The notes under the pieces are model-generated. The model worked only from the letters and a program-made list of their open reading frames with translations. It did no database searches and was not told where the DNA came from. 64,000 nt of DNA from Pseudomonas taiwanensis (GTDB lineage Bacteria; Pseudomonadota; Gammaproteobacteria; Pseudomonadales; Pseudomonadaceae). Numbering within the stretch: the first letter of the stretch is position 1; the number at the start of each line of letters is the position of its first letter. The stretch spans positions 62,001 to 126,000 of the forward strand of contig NZ_QJRF01000057.1 in the NCBI RefSeq assembly GCF_013393345.1, given 5' to 3'. Shown one piece after another: positions 1 through 10,727 of this stretch. The position numbers and the translations under genes are program-made.

Positions 1-71
1 AAAAAACCAGGAACTGACCCAGGCCAATAAAGGACTCCCGCCGGGAAACTAGGCTTGACTCAGGATTCGCC

Positions 72-78
72 AAGGAGG
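72..78 (+). promoter_or_regulatory. Strong ribosome binding site of the P-type ATPase
   Basis: AAGGAGG lies 5 bases before the ATG at 84 and fixes the start of the ATPase gene. The 70 bases before it show no gene; any promoter may lie outside the window. Confidence 0.8.
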
Positions 79-83
79 ACCCC

Positions 84-2753
<2,670 letters not shown>

Positions 2754-2805
2754 CGCCGGCCAGGAGCGTCCGCCGGTCACTCCCAACTGGCAGCGAAGGT
2801 GCGGC

Positions 2806-3414
2806 TCAGGTCGGCCGCGCCATGTTGAAGGTCTCGCGGGTGCGGGTGTAGGCACTGCCGCCCAGACGCCCCACCAGATCCAGACGCTGCGGATCCACCC
2901 GGCCCGCTTCGCTCAGCACCGCGTCATCGATATGGGCCAGCAGCACCTCGGCGAAAACCAGGTGGCAGTTGGGATTGTTACGCGGATAGGGCTGGATCTC
3001 GGCCACCCGGCACTCGAAGGCAACCGGCGTGCCGAGCACCCGCGGTGCCCGCACACGCACGGAGGGTTCGGTGGCGATACCACAGGTCTCGAACTCACTC
3101 ACGCCATGGGGCAGCCAGGCGGCGCTGGCATTCATCGCTTCCGCCTGCTCGAAGGAAACCAGCTGGATCACCAGTTCGCCGGTCTCCTGCACGTTGCGCA
3201 GGGTGTCCTTGAGCTGGCCGTCGCCGCGCGTATTGATGTTCACCAGCACGGTCGCCGGATCATCGCTGATGACCTGGAAGAAACTGAACGGCGCCAGATT
3301 GCTCACACCCTCCTTCGACAGGGTGGAAACCCAGGCGATAGGGCGCGGCGTAATGGTGGAGGCCAGCCAACGGTAGGCGTCCAGCGGTGCCAGCTGGGCG
3401 AAATCGAGCTGCAT
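2806..3414 (-). CDS. Flavin reductase family / FMN-binding split-barrel protein
   Basis: 202 aa. It has the flavin_reductase-like split-barrel signature: an N-terminal TITPRPIAWVST segment followed by NLAPFSFFQVISDDP. Such proteins bind FMN and act as NAD(P)H:flavin reductases or oxidoreductases of unknown substrate. The ATG at 3414 is chosen because it is preceded by a GGAG about 11 bases upstream and opens directly on the domain. A longer in-frame reading to 3621 would add 69 low-complexity residues and run into the neighbouring TPR gene. The substrate is not predictable. Confidence 0.85.
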   Translation of the reverse strand: MQLDFAQLAPLDAYRWLASTITPRPIAWVSTLSKEGVSNLAPFSFFQVISDDPATVLVNINTRGDGQLKDTLRNVQETGELVIQLVSFEQAEAMNASAAWLPHGVSEFETCGIATEPSVRVRAPRVLGTPVAFECRVAEIQPYPRNNPNCHLVFAEVLLAHIDDAVLSEAGRVDPQRLDLVGRLGGSAYTRTRETFNMARPT

Positions 3415-3512
3415 GAATGAGACTCCAGGAGGGAGAAAACGGCGATTATGCCCTGCCGTCGGGAGCAGCGACACAGACGCCTTGAGCGCTGGAAGGGCAT
3501 CGTGTCCCGGTG

Positions 3513-4262
3513 TCAGCCACGCAGCAGATAAGCCCCCGGGGGAATCCGTCCCTGCAGCTTCTTGCATTTGCCAGGAGCCGGCTGCCGACCCGCTGGCCGA
3601 TCCGGGAACCAGACCCGGCACTTCCCCGGTGGCGGCATGTATTCGCGAGGAATACGCACCTCATCATCGGCCGGCTGGGAACCGTACGACGCAGCCTGGA
3701 GGCCACCGTCACCTCGGCTCTGCCAATCGCCCGCCTGCGAATCGGCCAGGAACTCGCCCTCCGCTGGCGCCGCCAGCCCACCGGCGGCAATACCGGCCAC
3801 CTGCTGCGCCTGCACGTCCTGGTCGAGTCCGACGCGGACCTCCGCCTCCTCGTCCCGCTCCACTTCTACCTCGGACCCAGTCGATATCCCTGGCCCCATG
3901 GCCTGCCGGGCCGACTCGATCAACTGGAAATTGCGCTCACGCAGTTCGGGATCATTGCGCCCCCGCGCATTGGAGCGCGTGGCCAGTGCAACGGCCTGCG
4001 CATACTGCCCCTGCTGGAAGCGAACCTGTCCCAGGTAATGCAAAGTCGTCGGATTGTTCGGCTCGATCCGCAAGGCGCGCTCCAACGTATCGTCGGCCTG
4101 CTCCACCTCACCGAACTCCAGTTGCAGTGACGCAGCCTCAAGCAGGGCGGCCGAAGCACCGTTGTTCGGTTGAGCGACCCGACGATCTGCCGAAGACGCC
4201 GGCAGCGCAGCGGCCATACAAAGCGAGAGCGTCAGGATCGACAAGAGGGACTTGGCTTGCAT
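3513..4262 (-). CDS. Exported TPR protein with a C-terminal PPPGKC motif
   Basis: 249 aa from the ATG at 4262; an ATG at 4289 is possible but would put nine polar residues before the signal peptide. Residues 1-25 look like a signal peptide (LLSILTLSLCMAAALPASSA). Residues about 35-105 form one to two tetratricopeptide repeats (EVEQADDTLERALRIEPNNPTTLHYLGQ). An acidic and Ala/Gly-rich linker follows. The extreme C-terminus carries a duplicated Pro-Gly-Lys-Cys pattern (PPPGKCRVWFPDRP, then APGKCKK). It is probably periplasmic or outer-membrane associated, with a binding or structural role. I know no assigned function for this architecture. Confidence 0.75.
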   Translation of the reverse strand: MQAKSLLSILTLSLCMAAALPASSADRRVAQPNNGASAALLEAASLQLEFGEVEQADDTLERALRIEPNNPTTLHYLGQVRFQQGQYAQAVALATRSNARGRNDPELRERNFQLIESARQAMGPGISTGSEVEVERDEEAEVRVGLDQDVQAQQVAGIAAGGLAAPAEGEFLADSQAGDWQSRGDGGLQAASYGSQPADDEVRIPREYMPPPGKCRVWFPDRPAGRQPAPGKCKKLQGRIPPGAYLLRG

Positions 4263-4787
4263 CGAGGTTGGGCTCTCACCTGGGCTCATGGGCGGAAGAT
4301 CGCGGCGAAATCCGACCTTGGCCAATGCCCTGAAGTTCCCGCCATCGGTAGCGTTCGTTCATCACCGGATGCCGGTGGTCGTGGCTCCCGCACAGTGGTT
4401 GTCTCCTGCGCCCCCCGTTGCGCAACTTTAAAGCGCAGTCGCGCTCAGCCGTAAGACTTCGTCGCCCACCCTGTCTCAACACACGTTGGCAATAATCGGA
4501 ACAACTACCCCGAGCTCCTGGAACCCGTGATCCAGGGGCGCTCGCATGCAAAGTAACCATCATGATTCATCTAAACCGTTTCTAAGAGCGAAACGGTTTA
4601 GATGAGATCCCTCGCTCCAGCGTCAGCTTGACGTACATCAAGGAGCCAAACGTGCCCCAGCGCAGACTGCAATTGCCGCGATACCTCTTGAAGGAAGAAA
4701 CGCGAAGGTGTCTGAGCGGCAACATCCATCAGGTTTAGGACCCGGGACGACCTGCCTGACGAAAATAAAACTATTGCAGGTTCTATC
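4263..4787. other. Gene-poor stretch with one strong inverted repeat
   Basis: About 525 bases with no convincing gene. Short open frames on both strands lack ribosome sites and have compositions typical of shadow frames. The only structure seen is the 15-bp inverted repeat at 4568-4604. It may hold the promoter of the leftward TPR gene and of the orphan ORF at 4788. Confidence 0.6.
4568..4604. repeat. Perfect 15-bp inverted repeat, 7-nt loop
   Basis: CATCTAAACCGTTTC at 4568-4582 is exactly complementary to 4590-4604, separated by TAAGAGC. There is no T-run on either side, so a classic terminator is unlikely. It could be an operator, a processed RNA hairpin or the end of a small mobile element. 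Confidence 0.8.
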
Positions 4788-5090
4788 ATGCACAAGCGCC
4801 CCCATCCTCTCCAGACACTGGCCACCATCGACCTTCTCAACTCCTCAAACGGGGTTGAAGACCTAGTTAGTGATGTGGAGGGCAGCTCTGACGATATGGC
4901 TCTCTCATATCCTGCTAGAGATTATGACTGCCTCACCTGTGATGTTAGAGACGACGAAATTACTGCTAATCTCGACAACGGAAAACCAGTCTTCACAACT
5001 GTGGACTCTGAAGAAATAGACGACCCAAGTGATATCAGCGATTTTGCTTACAGCAAAACGCAACACTGGGAGTTGGAAGTTGAAATTTAA
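4788..5090 (+). CDS. Orphan acidic small protein, unknown
   Basis: 100 aa, strongly acidic (many D/E, e.g. DVRDDEITANLDN and DSEEIDDPSDISD). The base composition is clearly more AT-rich than the rest of the window, as in recently acquired DNA. The upstream GCAGG, about 8 bases before ATG, is only a weak ribosome site. No domain is recognised. It could be a real island gene or a chance ORF in low-GC DNA. The adjoining toxin-antitoxin pair and gene remnant support this being a recombination-prone spot. Confidence 0.4.
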   Translation: MHKRPHPLQTLATIDLLNSSNGVEDLVSDVEGSSDDMALSYPARDYDCLTCDVRDDEITANLDNGKPVFTTVDSEEIDDPSDISDFAYSKTQHWELEVEI

Positions 5091-5143
5091 GAAATAGCGG
5101 CTATTTGCCACCCCTCCGACAGCGAAGAAACTTATGTTTCCCA

Positions 5144-5174
5144 CCAGATGGTGCATGCGCAATGCACCATCCGG
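5144..5174. repeat. REP-like hairpin
   Basis: GATGGTGCAT (5147-5156) pairs perfectly with ATGCACCATC (5162-5171) around a GCGCA loop, and two further pairs extend the stem outward. The core resembles the widespread Pseudomonas GGTGCGCA-TGCGCACC extragenic repeats, of which it looks like a diverged copy. Confidence 0.6.
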
Positions 5175-5312
5175 CGAAAAATCCAAGCAGCATTACACCG
5201 ACTTCCAGTCAAACCTCGTTATCGAAAAATCGAATACCCTCACTCTGTCAGTGCCGATCCAATGATCAAGTTCGTGCAGATATTGAGCGTTTATTCCTAT
5301 GGCTTCAATTAA

Positions 5313-5432
5313 ACCGCATCGCAACTGGTGGTGGACGGCCGCACCGAGATCGAAATCGACCTCTTGAACTTCACCCTCCACGTCGACGGACGCGACCTGC
5401 TCGCCGAGCACCACCACGCTATCGGCCTGTAA
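5313..5432 (+). pseudogene. C-terminal remnant of a destroyed gene
   Basis: A 39-residue open frame ending at TAA 5430-5432 reads TASQLVVDGRTEIEIDLLNF and then LHVDGRDLLAEHHHAIGL. It has native high-GC third-position codon use but is cut off by a stop immediately upstream (5310-5312) and has no start codon. The GC switch at about 5313 suggests a junction where low-GC DNA replaced the 5' part. The parent protein is not recognised. Confidence 0.5.
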
Positions 5433-5496
5433 GGGTGGCCAGGCAGCGCCCAGCGTGTACCATGGGCACGTTGCTCACTTTCCCACCGAGGCCCGC

Positions 5497-5736
5497 ATGT
5501 CTCTCGTGTCCCTCAACCTGCCGGACGATATCGCTCGCCACCTGGCCAACCTGGCCAAGGCCACCGGCCGCAGCGCCGACGCCCTAGCCCAGGAAGCCCT
5601 GAGCGAATACATCCGCCGCGAGAGCTGGCAAATCGCCGAAATCCAGCGCGCCGTCGCCGAAGCCGACGAAGGCGACTTCGCCACATCTGAAGAGGTGCAA
5701 GCCACCCTGGAGAAGTGGACCGGCAATGCGCATTGA
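5497..5736 (+). CDS. Ribbon-helix-helix antitoxin (CopG/ParD-like)
   Basis: 79 aa. The N-terminus MSLVSLNLPDDIARHLANLAKATGRSADALAQEALSEYI is a typical RHH DNA-binding fold, and the acidic C-terminus would bind the toxin. ATG 5497 is chosen because it opens the RHH strand and follows GAGG; an in-frame upstream ATG at 5455 would add 14 unrelated residues. It overlaps the toxin gene by 11 bases, so the two are translationally coupled. By family knowledge it neutralises the toxin and autorepresses the operon. Confidence 0.88.
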   Translation: MSLVSLNLPDDIARHLANLAKATGRSADALAQEALSEYIRRESWQIAEIQRAVAEADEGDFATSEEVQATLEKWTGNAH

Positions 5737-6010
5737 GTGGCTCCGCAAGGCGCTACAGAACCTCGACGACGAAGCCGCCTACATCGCCCAGGACAATCCC
5801 CAGGCCGCAGCAGACGTGGTGAAAGCCATAGTCGCCGACATCGAGCAACTCGCCCGTTTCCCTGGCATGGGCCGTGAAGGCCGCGTAGGCGGCACCCGCG
5901 AATGGGTCATGCCCAACCACCCTTACGTCATTCCCTACCGCGTCCGTGGAGATCGACTGCAGATCCTGCGCATCTTCCACACCCGCCGCCTGCCGCCAGA
6001 GCAGTGGTGA
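5726..6010 (+). CDS. RelE/ParE-family toxin
   Basis: 94 aa. The family signature is visible: IEWLRKALQNLDDEAAYIAQDNPQAAADVV, then FPGMGREGRVGGTREWVM, then YVIPYRVRGDRLQILRIFHTRR. Members are either gyrase poisons (ParE) or ribosome-dependent mRNA interferases (RelE); the PGMGREG/RVxGTRE pattern fits the ParE/RelE stabilisation-system group without deciding the target. The gene overlaps the antitoxin by 11 bases. The pair sits in a scarred, low-GC region, consistent with island maintenance. Confidence 0.88.
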   Translation: MRIEWLRKALQNLDDEAAYIAQDNPQAAADVVKAIVADIEQLARFPGMGREGRVGGTREWVMPNHPYVIPYRVRGDRLQILRIFHTRRLPPEQW

Positions 6011-6229
6011 TGAGTCTGTAACGCCAACGCCTACGACCTAAGCGACACAGCCTTGACGACGGTCCTGGAACTTGAGAGCGGCGAGATTTGGATGCGGAAT
6101 AACCCAGTTAACGGGACCTTCGAACAAGGATTTCCGCAGTACTTCGCCCTGCTTCATCGAGCACTGTATCGTCCCTATACTGCCGTCCGGCGGACAATCA
6201 AAAGCAGCCGTCGCCACAAGGACGAGACG

Positions 6230-6481
6230 ATGAATTCTATCTACTGGATGTTCCTGTTGTACTTCGCCTTACCAGTTGCCTCGGGCGCGGCAGCTCATCA
6301 GTCAGCAGCTACCGGGGTTTTCTTCAAGGCAGTCGCTCGAATCAGCGCCGCCAGCACTATGGAGAAAATCGCAGCGAGCATCATTGCGACAATTGTCTTC
6401 TTGGCCATCCTGACAGGTCATATAGCCTCAGGCGGCCCAAAGCCAACGTCGCTATTTATTATGACCACCCTGCCGGCCTAA
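6230..6481 (+). CDS. Small two-segment membrane protein, unknown
   Basis: 83 aa. ATG 6230 is preceded by AAGGACGAG. Two hydrophobic segments are visible: about residues 3-21 (IYWMFLLYFALPVASGAAA) and 43-62 (KIAASIIATIVFLAILTGHI). The frame stays open upstream to 6053 but that part has no membrane or domain features. No family is recognised. It follows the toxin-antitoxin pair by about 220 bases that contain nothing I can identify. Confidence 0.5.
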   Translation: MNSIYWMFLLYFALPVASGAAAHQSAATGVFFKAVARISAASTMEKIAASIIATIVFLAILTGHIASGGPKPTSLFIMTTLPA

Positions 6482-6702
6482 TGCGGCTCTCGGCCGTACT
6501 ATTTTTTGCCCATAACCAAACGACCTAAAGCAGCCATCAACTGGTGCCGGCGGATAGTCGAGCCTAGTGCCAGGTATAAACGAGGGAATATCTGAGCCGC
6601 CTTCACTAGGCAAGGTAGTCCAGGCCATTTGAGTGCGGCGCGCATGTCCAGCGCCAAGGCCATTCCGCCGTCGGGAGAGAGCCGCTTCGTGAGTTTGTTG
6701 AC

Positions 6703-7587
6703 TCACGAATCACACGATGCCACTCCCTCAAAAGCCATCAAAACCGCCTCTATCACCACGCGGATCTTGGCGGTATGGCGCAAGTCGCCGTGAGTGACCA
6801 TCCAGACCTCGTAAGGGTGACTGCGCGCACGAGCGGGCCAGACGCGGACCAAGCCATCCCGTTCGCCCATGTACAGGGGAAGCTCGCCCATGCCCAGACC
6901 GGCAGCAATGGCGTTTCGGACCATAACGCTGGAATTCACTGCGGTGACGATCCGGCCGGATGCGGCCGACTCGTCCACCAGGGTCACGTCGCGGCCTTCG
7001 GCCAAGTGGGGTTCGTACATCACCAGGTCGTGCCCCAGGAACCCGGTGCCGGGCTCGGGAGTGCCATGGACTTCGAGGTATTCTGCCGAGGCGAACAGCC
7101 CCATGGGCCAACTGGCCAGGCGCCGTACCACAAGGTCTGGGTTGTCCGGCTTGCGCGTGCGGATGGCGATATCGGCTTCGCGGCGAGCGAGGTTGAGCAC
7201 GTCCGATGAACTGTTGAGATTGACCCTCACATCTGGATAGCGGGCGTGCACGCGCGCCATGGCCGGAATCACGAAATCGACGGCCAAGGAATCGGTGGTG
7301 GTCACCCGCACTTCTCCGGAAAGTGCCTTGTCGCGCCCCTGCGCCCGGCGTACCAGCTCAAAAGCCGCGGTTTCCATACGCTCGGCCGCTTCCAGGACGG
7401 TTTCCCCTACCCCGGTCAGTTGGAATCCGCTGGAGGTGCGCAGGAACAGGGTCGAGCCAAGCGCCAGCTCCATGGCGGCGATCCGCCGGCTAACCGTCGC
7501 CTGATCCACGTTCAGTTCCCGGGCAGCGCCACGCAGCGTCTGCTGCCGGGTCATCGCCAGGAACACTCTTGCATCGTTCCAGTTCAT
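6703..7587 (-). CDS. LysR-family transcriptional regulator
   Basis: 294 aa. The N-terminal winged HTH (MNWNDARVFLAMTRQQTLRGAARELNVDQATVSRRIAAME) is followed by a substrate-binding domain. Start 7587 is supported by AGGAGG 7 bases upstream; the 33 residues of open frame before it are not part of the family. It is transcribed divergently from the quinone oxidoreductase at 7700 with a 112-base shared promoter region, the classic arrangement for a LysR controlling its neighbour. Confidence 0.9.
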   Translation of the reverse strand: MNWNDARVFLAMTRQQTLRGAARELNVDQATVSRRIAAMELALGSTLFLRTSSGFQLTGVGETVLEAAERMETAAFELVRRAQGRDKALSGEVRVTTTDSLAVDFVIPAMARVHARYPDVRVNLNSSSDVLNLARREADIAIRTRKPDNPDLVVRRLASWPMGLFASAEYLEVHGTPEPGTGFLGHDLVMYEPHLAEGRDVTLVDESAASGRIVTAVNSSVMVRNAIAAGLGMGELPLYMGERDGLVRVWPARARSHPYEVWMVTHGDLRHTAKIRVVIEAVLMAFEGVASCDS

Positions 7588-7699
7588 TTCGCCTTCCTCC
7601 TGCTGCATTCCTGCAAACAGGGCTTGTGAAAACACTGCACGACGGTGCCATCCCGCGCTCCTACGATGCTCGACATCTCCCGTCATCGAGGTTCATGAC

Positions 7700-8707
7700 A
7701 TGCACAATCCCCCTCTCCCCCAGCATATGACCGCCATCGAGATCAGCCAGCCGGGCGGGCCGGAAGTCCTGCTGCCGACCCTCCGCCCCACGCCCGCACC
7801 ACGGGGTCGCGAGGTCCTGATCCGGGTCCGGGCGGCCGGCGTCAACGGCCCTGACGTACTCCAGCGCAAGGGTCTGTACGACCCGCCGCCCGGTGCCTCG
7901 GATATCCCTGGCCTGGAGGTCGCTGGTGAAGTCGTGGCGCTGGGCGAAGGCGTGAACCGACTGCGTATTGGCGAGCAGGTGATGGCGCTGATTCCCGGTG
8001 GCGGCTACGCCGAATATGCGGTGGCCGACGAACGCAACGCACTGCCATTGCCGAAGGGCTTGGAACTCACCGAGGCGGCCGCCCTGCTGGAAACCTTCAT
8101 GACGGTCTGGACCAACCTGTTCCAACGCGGGCAGTTCAAGGCCGGCGACAGTGTGCTGATCCACGGAGGCGCCTCCGGTATCGGCACCACCGCGACCATG
8201 CTGGCTCGTGCATTCGGCGCCTCCACTGTGATCACTACCATCCGCAACGAAGAGCAGCGTCAGGCCAGCCTGGCCCTGGGCGCCGACGTCGCGATCAACT
8301 ATCAGACAGAGGATTTCGTTGAGGCCGCGCTGGCCGCCACGGCTGGCAAAGGCGTGGACGTGGTGGTCGACATCATCGGCGGTGACTACGTGAGCCGGAA
8401 CTATCAAGTCGCCGCCATGAACGGACGCATCGTACAGATTGGCCTGCTGAAGGGGCCGGCCCAGAACGTCGACCTCTTCCCCATGTTGACCAAGCGCCTC
8501 ACTCACCTCGGCTCCACCTTGCGTTCACGCAGCCACGAGGAGAAGGCTGCAATCATGGCGGAGCTGCAGGCTCACGTCTGGCCGCTGATCGAGTCGGGTC
8601 GGGTCAAACCTCGGGTCAGCGCCACTTTCAGCCTGCAGCAAGCCAGCGATGCTCATCGTCTGCTCGATACCGGCGGCCACATCGGCAAGGTCGTGCTGAC
8701 GCCCTGA
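7700..8707 (+). CDS. NAD(P)H quinone oxidoreductase, zinc-free MDR family (PIG3-like)
   Basis: 335 aa. It has a GroES-like N-terminal domain (MTAIEISQPGGPEVLLPTLRP...GREVLIRVRAAGVNGPD), then a Rossmann NADPH-binding domain with IHGGASGIGTTA around residues 154-165. The zinc-binding cysteines of alcohol dehydrogenases are absent, which places it with quinone oxidoreductases of the PIG3/QOR type. It probably reduces quinones or enones in the cytosol. Residue 10 (ATG 7727) is an alternative start. It is probably controlled by the divergent LysR. Confidence 0.9.
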   Translation: MHNPPLPQHMTAIEISQPGGPEVLLPTLRPTPAPRGREVLIRVRAAGVNGPDVLQRKGLYDPPPGASDIPGLEVAGEVVALGEGVNRLRIGEQVMALIPGGGYAEYAVADERNALPLPKGLELTEAAALLETFMTVWTNLFQRGQFKAGDSVLIHGGASGIGTTATMLARAFGASTVITTIRNEEQRQASLALGADVAINYQTEDFVEAALAATAGKGVDVVVDIIGGDYVSRNYQVAAMNGRIVQIGLLKGPAQNVDLFPMLTKRLTHLGSTLRSRSHEEKAAIMAELQAHVWPLIESGRVKPRVSATFSLQQASDAHRLLDTGGHIGKVVLTP

Positions 8708-8720
8708 TCCCACCGGGAGG

Positions 8721-8743
8721 TGCGATGCCCAGCGGGCATCGCA
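8721..8743. terminator. Hairpin terminator between convergent genes
   Basis: TGCGATGCCC / GGGCATCGCA form a perfect 10-bp stem with a 3-nt AGC loop. It lies exactly between the stops of the quinone oxidoreductase (+) and lvaD (-), so it can serve both strands. T-runs are weak on both sides. Confidence 0.7.
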
Positions 8744-8750
8744 TCCTTCG

Positions 8751-9530
8751 TCACAAGCCCGAGCAGGCATGTCCTCCGTCCACGATGATCTCGGCCCCGT
8801 TCATGCCGCACCCGGCGTCGGAAGCCAGCAGCAGCAACGCCCCCTCCAGGTCTTCATAGGTGCAGAAACGCCGCGACGGTACGCGCGCTCTCAGGCGCTC
8901 GCCCGCCTCGCTGGCGAGGAATCCATCGTTAATTTCAGTCACCACGTACCCCGGCGCGAGGGCGTTGACGCGAATTCCGAAGCGCGCCAGTTCCAGTGCC
9001 ATGGAGCGGGTCAGGTGGCTGAGGCCCGCCTTGGCGGCGCAGTACGGACCAACGCCCCCGCCCACCCGCGATGCGAGGATCGACGTAACGTTGATCAGGC
9101 TGCCACCCTGCCCCGCCTCGACCATTCTTCGAGCAGCCTCCTGCGCGACCATCCAGGCACCTTTCAGGTTGGTATCGAGAACGGCGTCCCAGTCTTCATC
9201 GCGATAGTCGAGGACGCGTTTCGTATCGCTGACTCCGGCATTGTTGACGACGATGTCCAGCCCGCCGAAGTCCGCCTGGATCGCATCCAGGCACTCCACC
9301 ACCGATGCGCGGGCAGTCACGTCCAATGAATAGGCCCGGGCCTCGTGATCGTTGAAACGGATATCGCTGACCAGTTCATCCAGACGCTCTACCCGCCGCG
9401 CTGCGACGGCGACGCGAGCACCGGCGGCGGCCAGCACCCGCGCGAAGTGCCGGCCCAATCCGCTGGAGGCGCCGGTCACCAGGGCGCGCCGCCCGCGCAG
9501 ATCGAAAGCCAGCAGCGGCGAACGGTTCAT
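8751..9530 (-). CDS. lvaD: LvaD-type short-chain dehydrogenase (levulinyl-CoA reductase)
   Basis: 259 aa SDR. The cofactor motif TGASSGLGRHFA is near residue 20, NNAG near 95, and the active-site YCAAK (YxxxK) near 163, with SILAS carrying the catalytic Ser. In the Pseudomonas putida levulinate pathway, LvaD reduces levulinyl-CoA to 4-hydroxyvaleryl-CoA. The assignment rests on position as the last gene of the lvaA-B-x-C-D arm. The ATG overlaps the lvaC stop by 4 bases and AAGGCGG lies upstream. A generic SDR would be indistinguishable out of context. Confidence 0.85.
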   Translation of the reverse strand: MNRSPLLAFDLRGRRALVTGASSGLGRHFARVLAAAGARVAVAARRVERLDELVSDIRFNDHEARAYSLDVTARASVVECLDAIQADFGGLDIVVNNAGVSDTKRVLDYRDEDWDAVLDTNLKGAWMVAQEAARRMVEAGQGGSLINVTSILASRVGGGVGPYCAAKAGLSHLTRSMALELARFGIRVNALAPGYVVTEINDGFLASEAGERLRARVPSRRFCTYEDLEGALLLLASDAGCGMNGAEIIVDGGHACSGL

Positions 9531-10702
9531 TGGGCACCGCCTTGCACACGCGCGAGGATCTTGCGCGCCAGACTCATGCGATGCACTTCGTTGGGGCCGT
9601 CGTAAATCCTGAACCCGCGCGCATCCCGGAAGATGCGGTCGACAATTGCTTCTCTGGTGACGCCCTGGCCACCCAGCACCTGCACGCTGCGATCGATCAC
9701 TCTCCAGATGCCTTCGGAGCTGATCACCTTGGCCATGCTCGACTCGGAATTCCCGCGTTCACCCTGGTCCAATACCCAGGCGCAATGCCAGATGGCGAGG
9801 CGCGTCGTGAGCAGGTCCATCTCGTTATCGGCAAGCATGAAGCCGACGCCCTGGTGCTCGCCCAACACTTTGCCAAACGACTGACGCCGGCCGGCATAGG
9901 CACAGGCCACGTCATGGGCACGGCGCGCCTGCCCCAGCCAGCGCATGCAGTGGGTCAGGCGCGCAGGCGCGAGCCGTACCTGCGCATAGCGGAAACCCTT
10001 GCCAACCTCGCCCAACACATCGCTGGCGGGCACCCGCAGGTTCTCAAAACGCAGCACCGCATGGCCACCAGTGAAGCAACTGTCCAGGGAGTCCATCATC
10101 CGTTCGAGGATGAATCCGGGGCGGTCGGTATCAGTCAGGAACATGGTTGCGTTGCCGTCTTCCGTACGCGCCATGATGATGGCGAAACTGGCACCCTCCG
10201 CGCCGGTGATCAGCCACTTGCGGCCATTGATGAGGTAATCGTCGCCGTCGCGCACGGCAGTAGTGGCCAGCATCGACGGATCGGAACCAGCGCCTGGCGC
10301 CGGCTCGGTCATGGCGAAGCAGGAGCGGATATGGCCCTGTACCAGTGGGCGCAACCAGCGATCTTTTTGCGCCTCGGTCGCCACGACTTCCATCAGGTGG
10401 ATGTTGCCCTCGTCGGGAGCATGGATGTTCATCGCGGTTGGGCCGAGCGGCGAATAGGCGGCCTCCTCGAACACGATTGCCTTGGCGGTGTGGGACAGTC
10501 CCAACCCGCCCATTTCGCGAGAGGCATGCGGCGTCAACAGGCCACGTGCGCGGGCCTTCGCAACCAGTTCCTGACGCAGCTCGCCGGATGGACCGTGCGG
10601 CGTTTGTCGGGGGTCGCTCTCCAGCGGGATGATCTCCGTGGCGATGAATTCCCGTACACGGGCCTGCAGGTCTAGAAGGTCATCCGAAAGCGCAAAGTTC
10701 AT
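9527..10702 (-). CDS. lvaC: LvaC-type acyl-CoA dehydrogenase family enzyme
   Basis: 391 aa, full-length ACAD fold: N-terminal helical domain, middle beta domain (CFAMTEPAPGAGSDPSMLATTA), C-terminal helical domain ending in DGPNEVHRMSLARKIL. This is the ACAD11-like group, which in lva pathways acts on 4-phosphoacyl-CoA, eliminating phosphate to give an enoyl-CoA. It is not a conventional FAD-reducing dehydrogenase. The start has AGGAAA 6-11 bases upstream. The gene is separated from the phosphatase gene by 25 bases and overlaps lvaD by 4. Confidence 0.9.
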   Translation of the reverse strand: MNFALSDDLLDLQARVREFIATEIIPLESDPRQTPHGPSGELRQELVAKARARGLLTPHASREMGGLGLSHTAKAIVFEEAAYSPLGPTAMNIHAPDEGNIHLMEVVATEAQKDRWLRPLVQGHIRSCFAMTEPAPGAGSDPSMLATTAVRDGDDYLINGRKWLITGAEGASFAIIMARTEDGNATMFLTDTDRPGFILERMMDSLDSCFTGGHAVLRFENLRVPASDVLGEVGKGFRYAQVRLAPARLTHCMRWLGQARRAHDVACAYAGRRQSFGKVLGEHQGVGFMLADNEMDLLTTRLAIWHCAWVLDQGERGNSESSMAKVISSEGIWRVIDRSVQVLGGQGVTREAIVDRIFRDARGFRIYDGPNEVHRMSLARKILARVQGGAQ

Positions 10703-10727
10703 GGGTGATTTCCTGTGGTGAAAAGGT

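Noticed and set aside
4598..4840. An 80-codon minus-strand ORF
   Set aside because: No ribosome site, overlaps the strong inverted repeat and has no recognisable features.
6452..6706. An 84-codon minus-strand ORF beside the LysR gene
   Set aside because: Arg/Gly-rich shadow composition, overlaps the end of the small membrane protein and has no support for a start.
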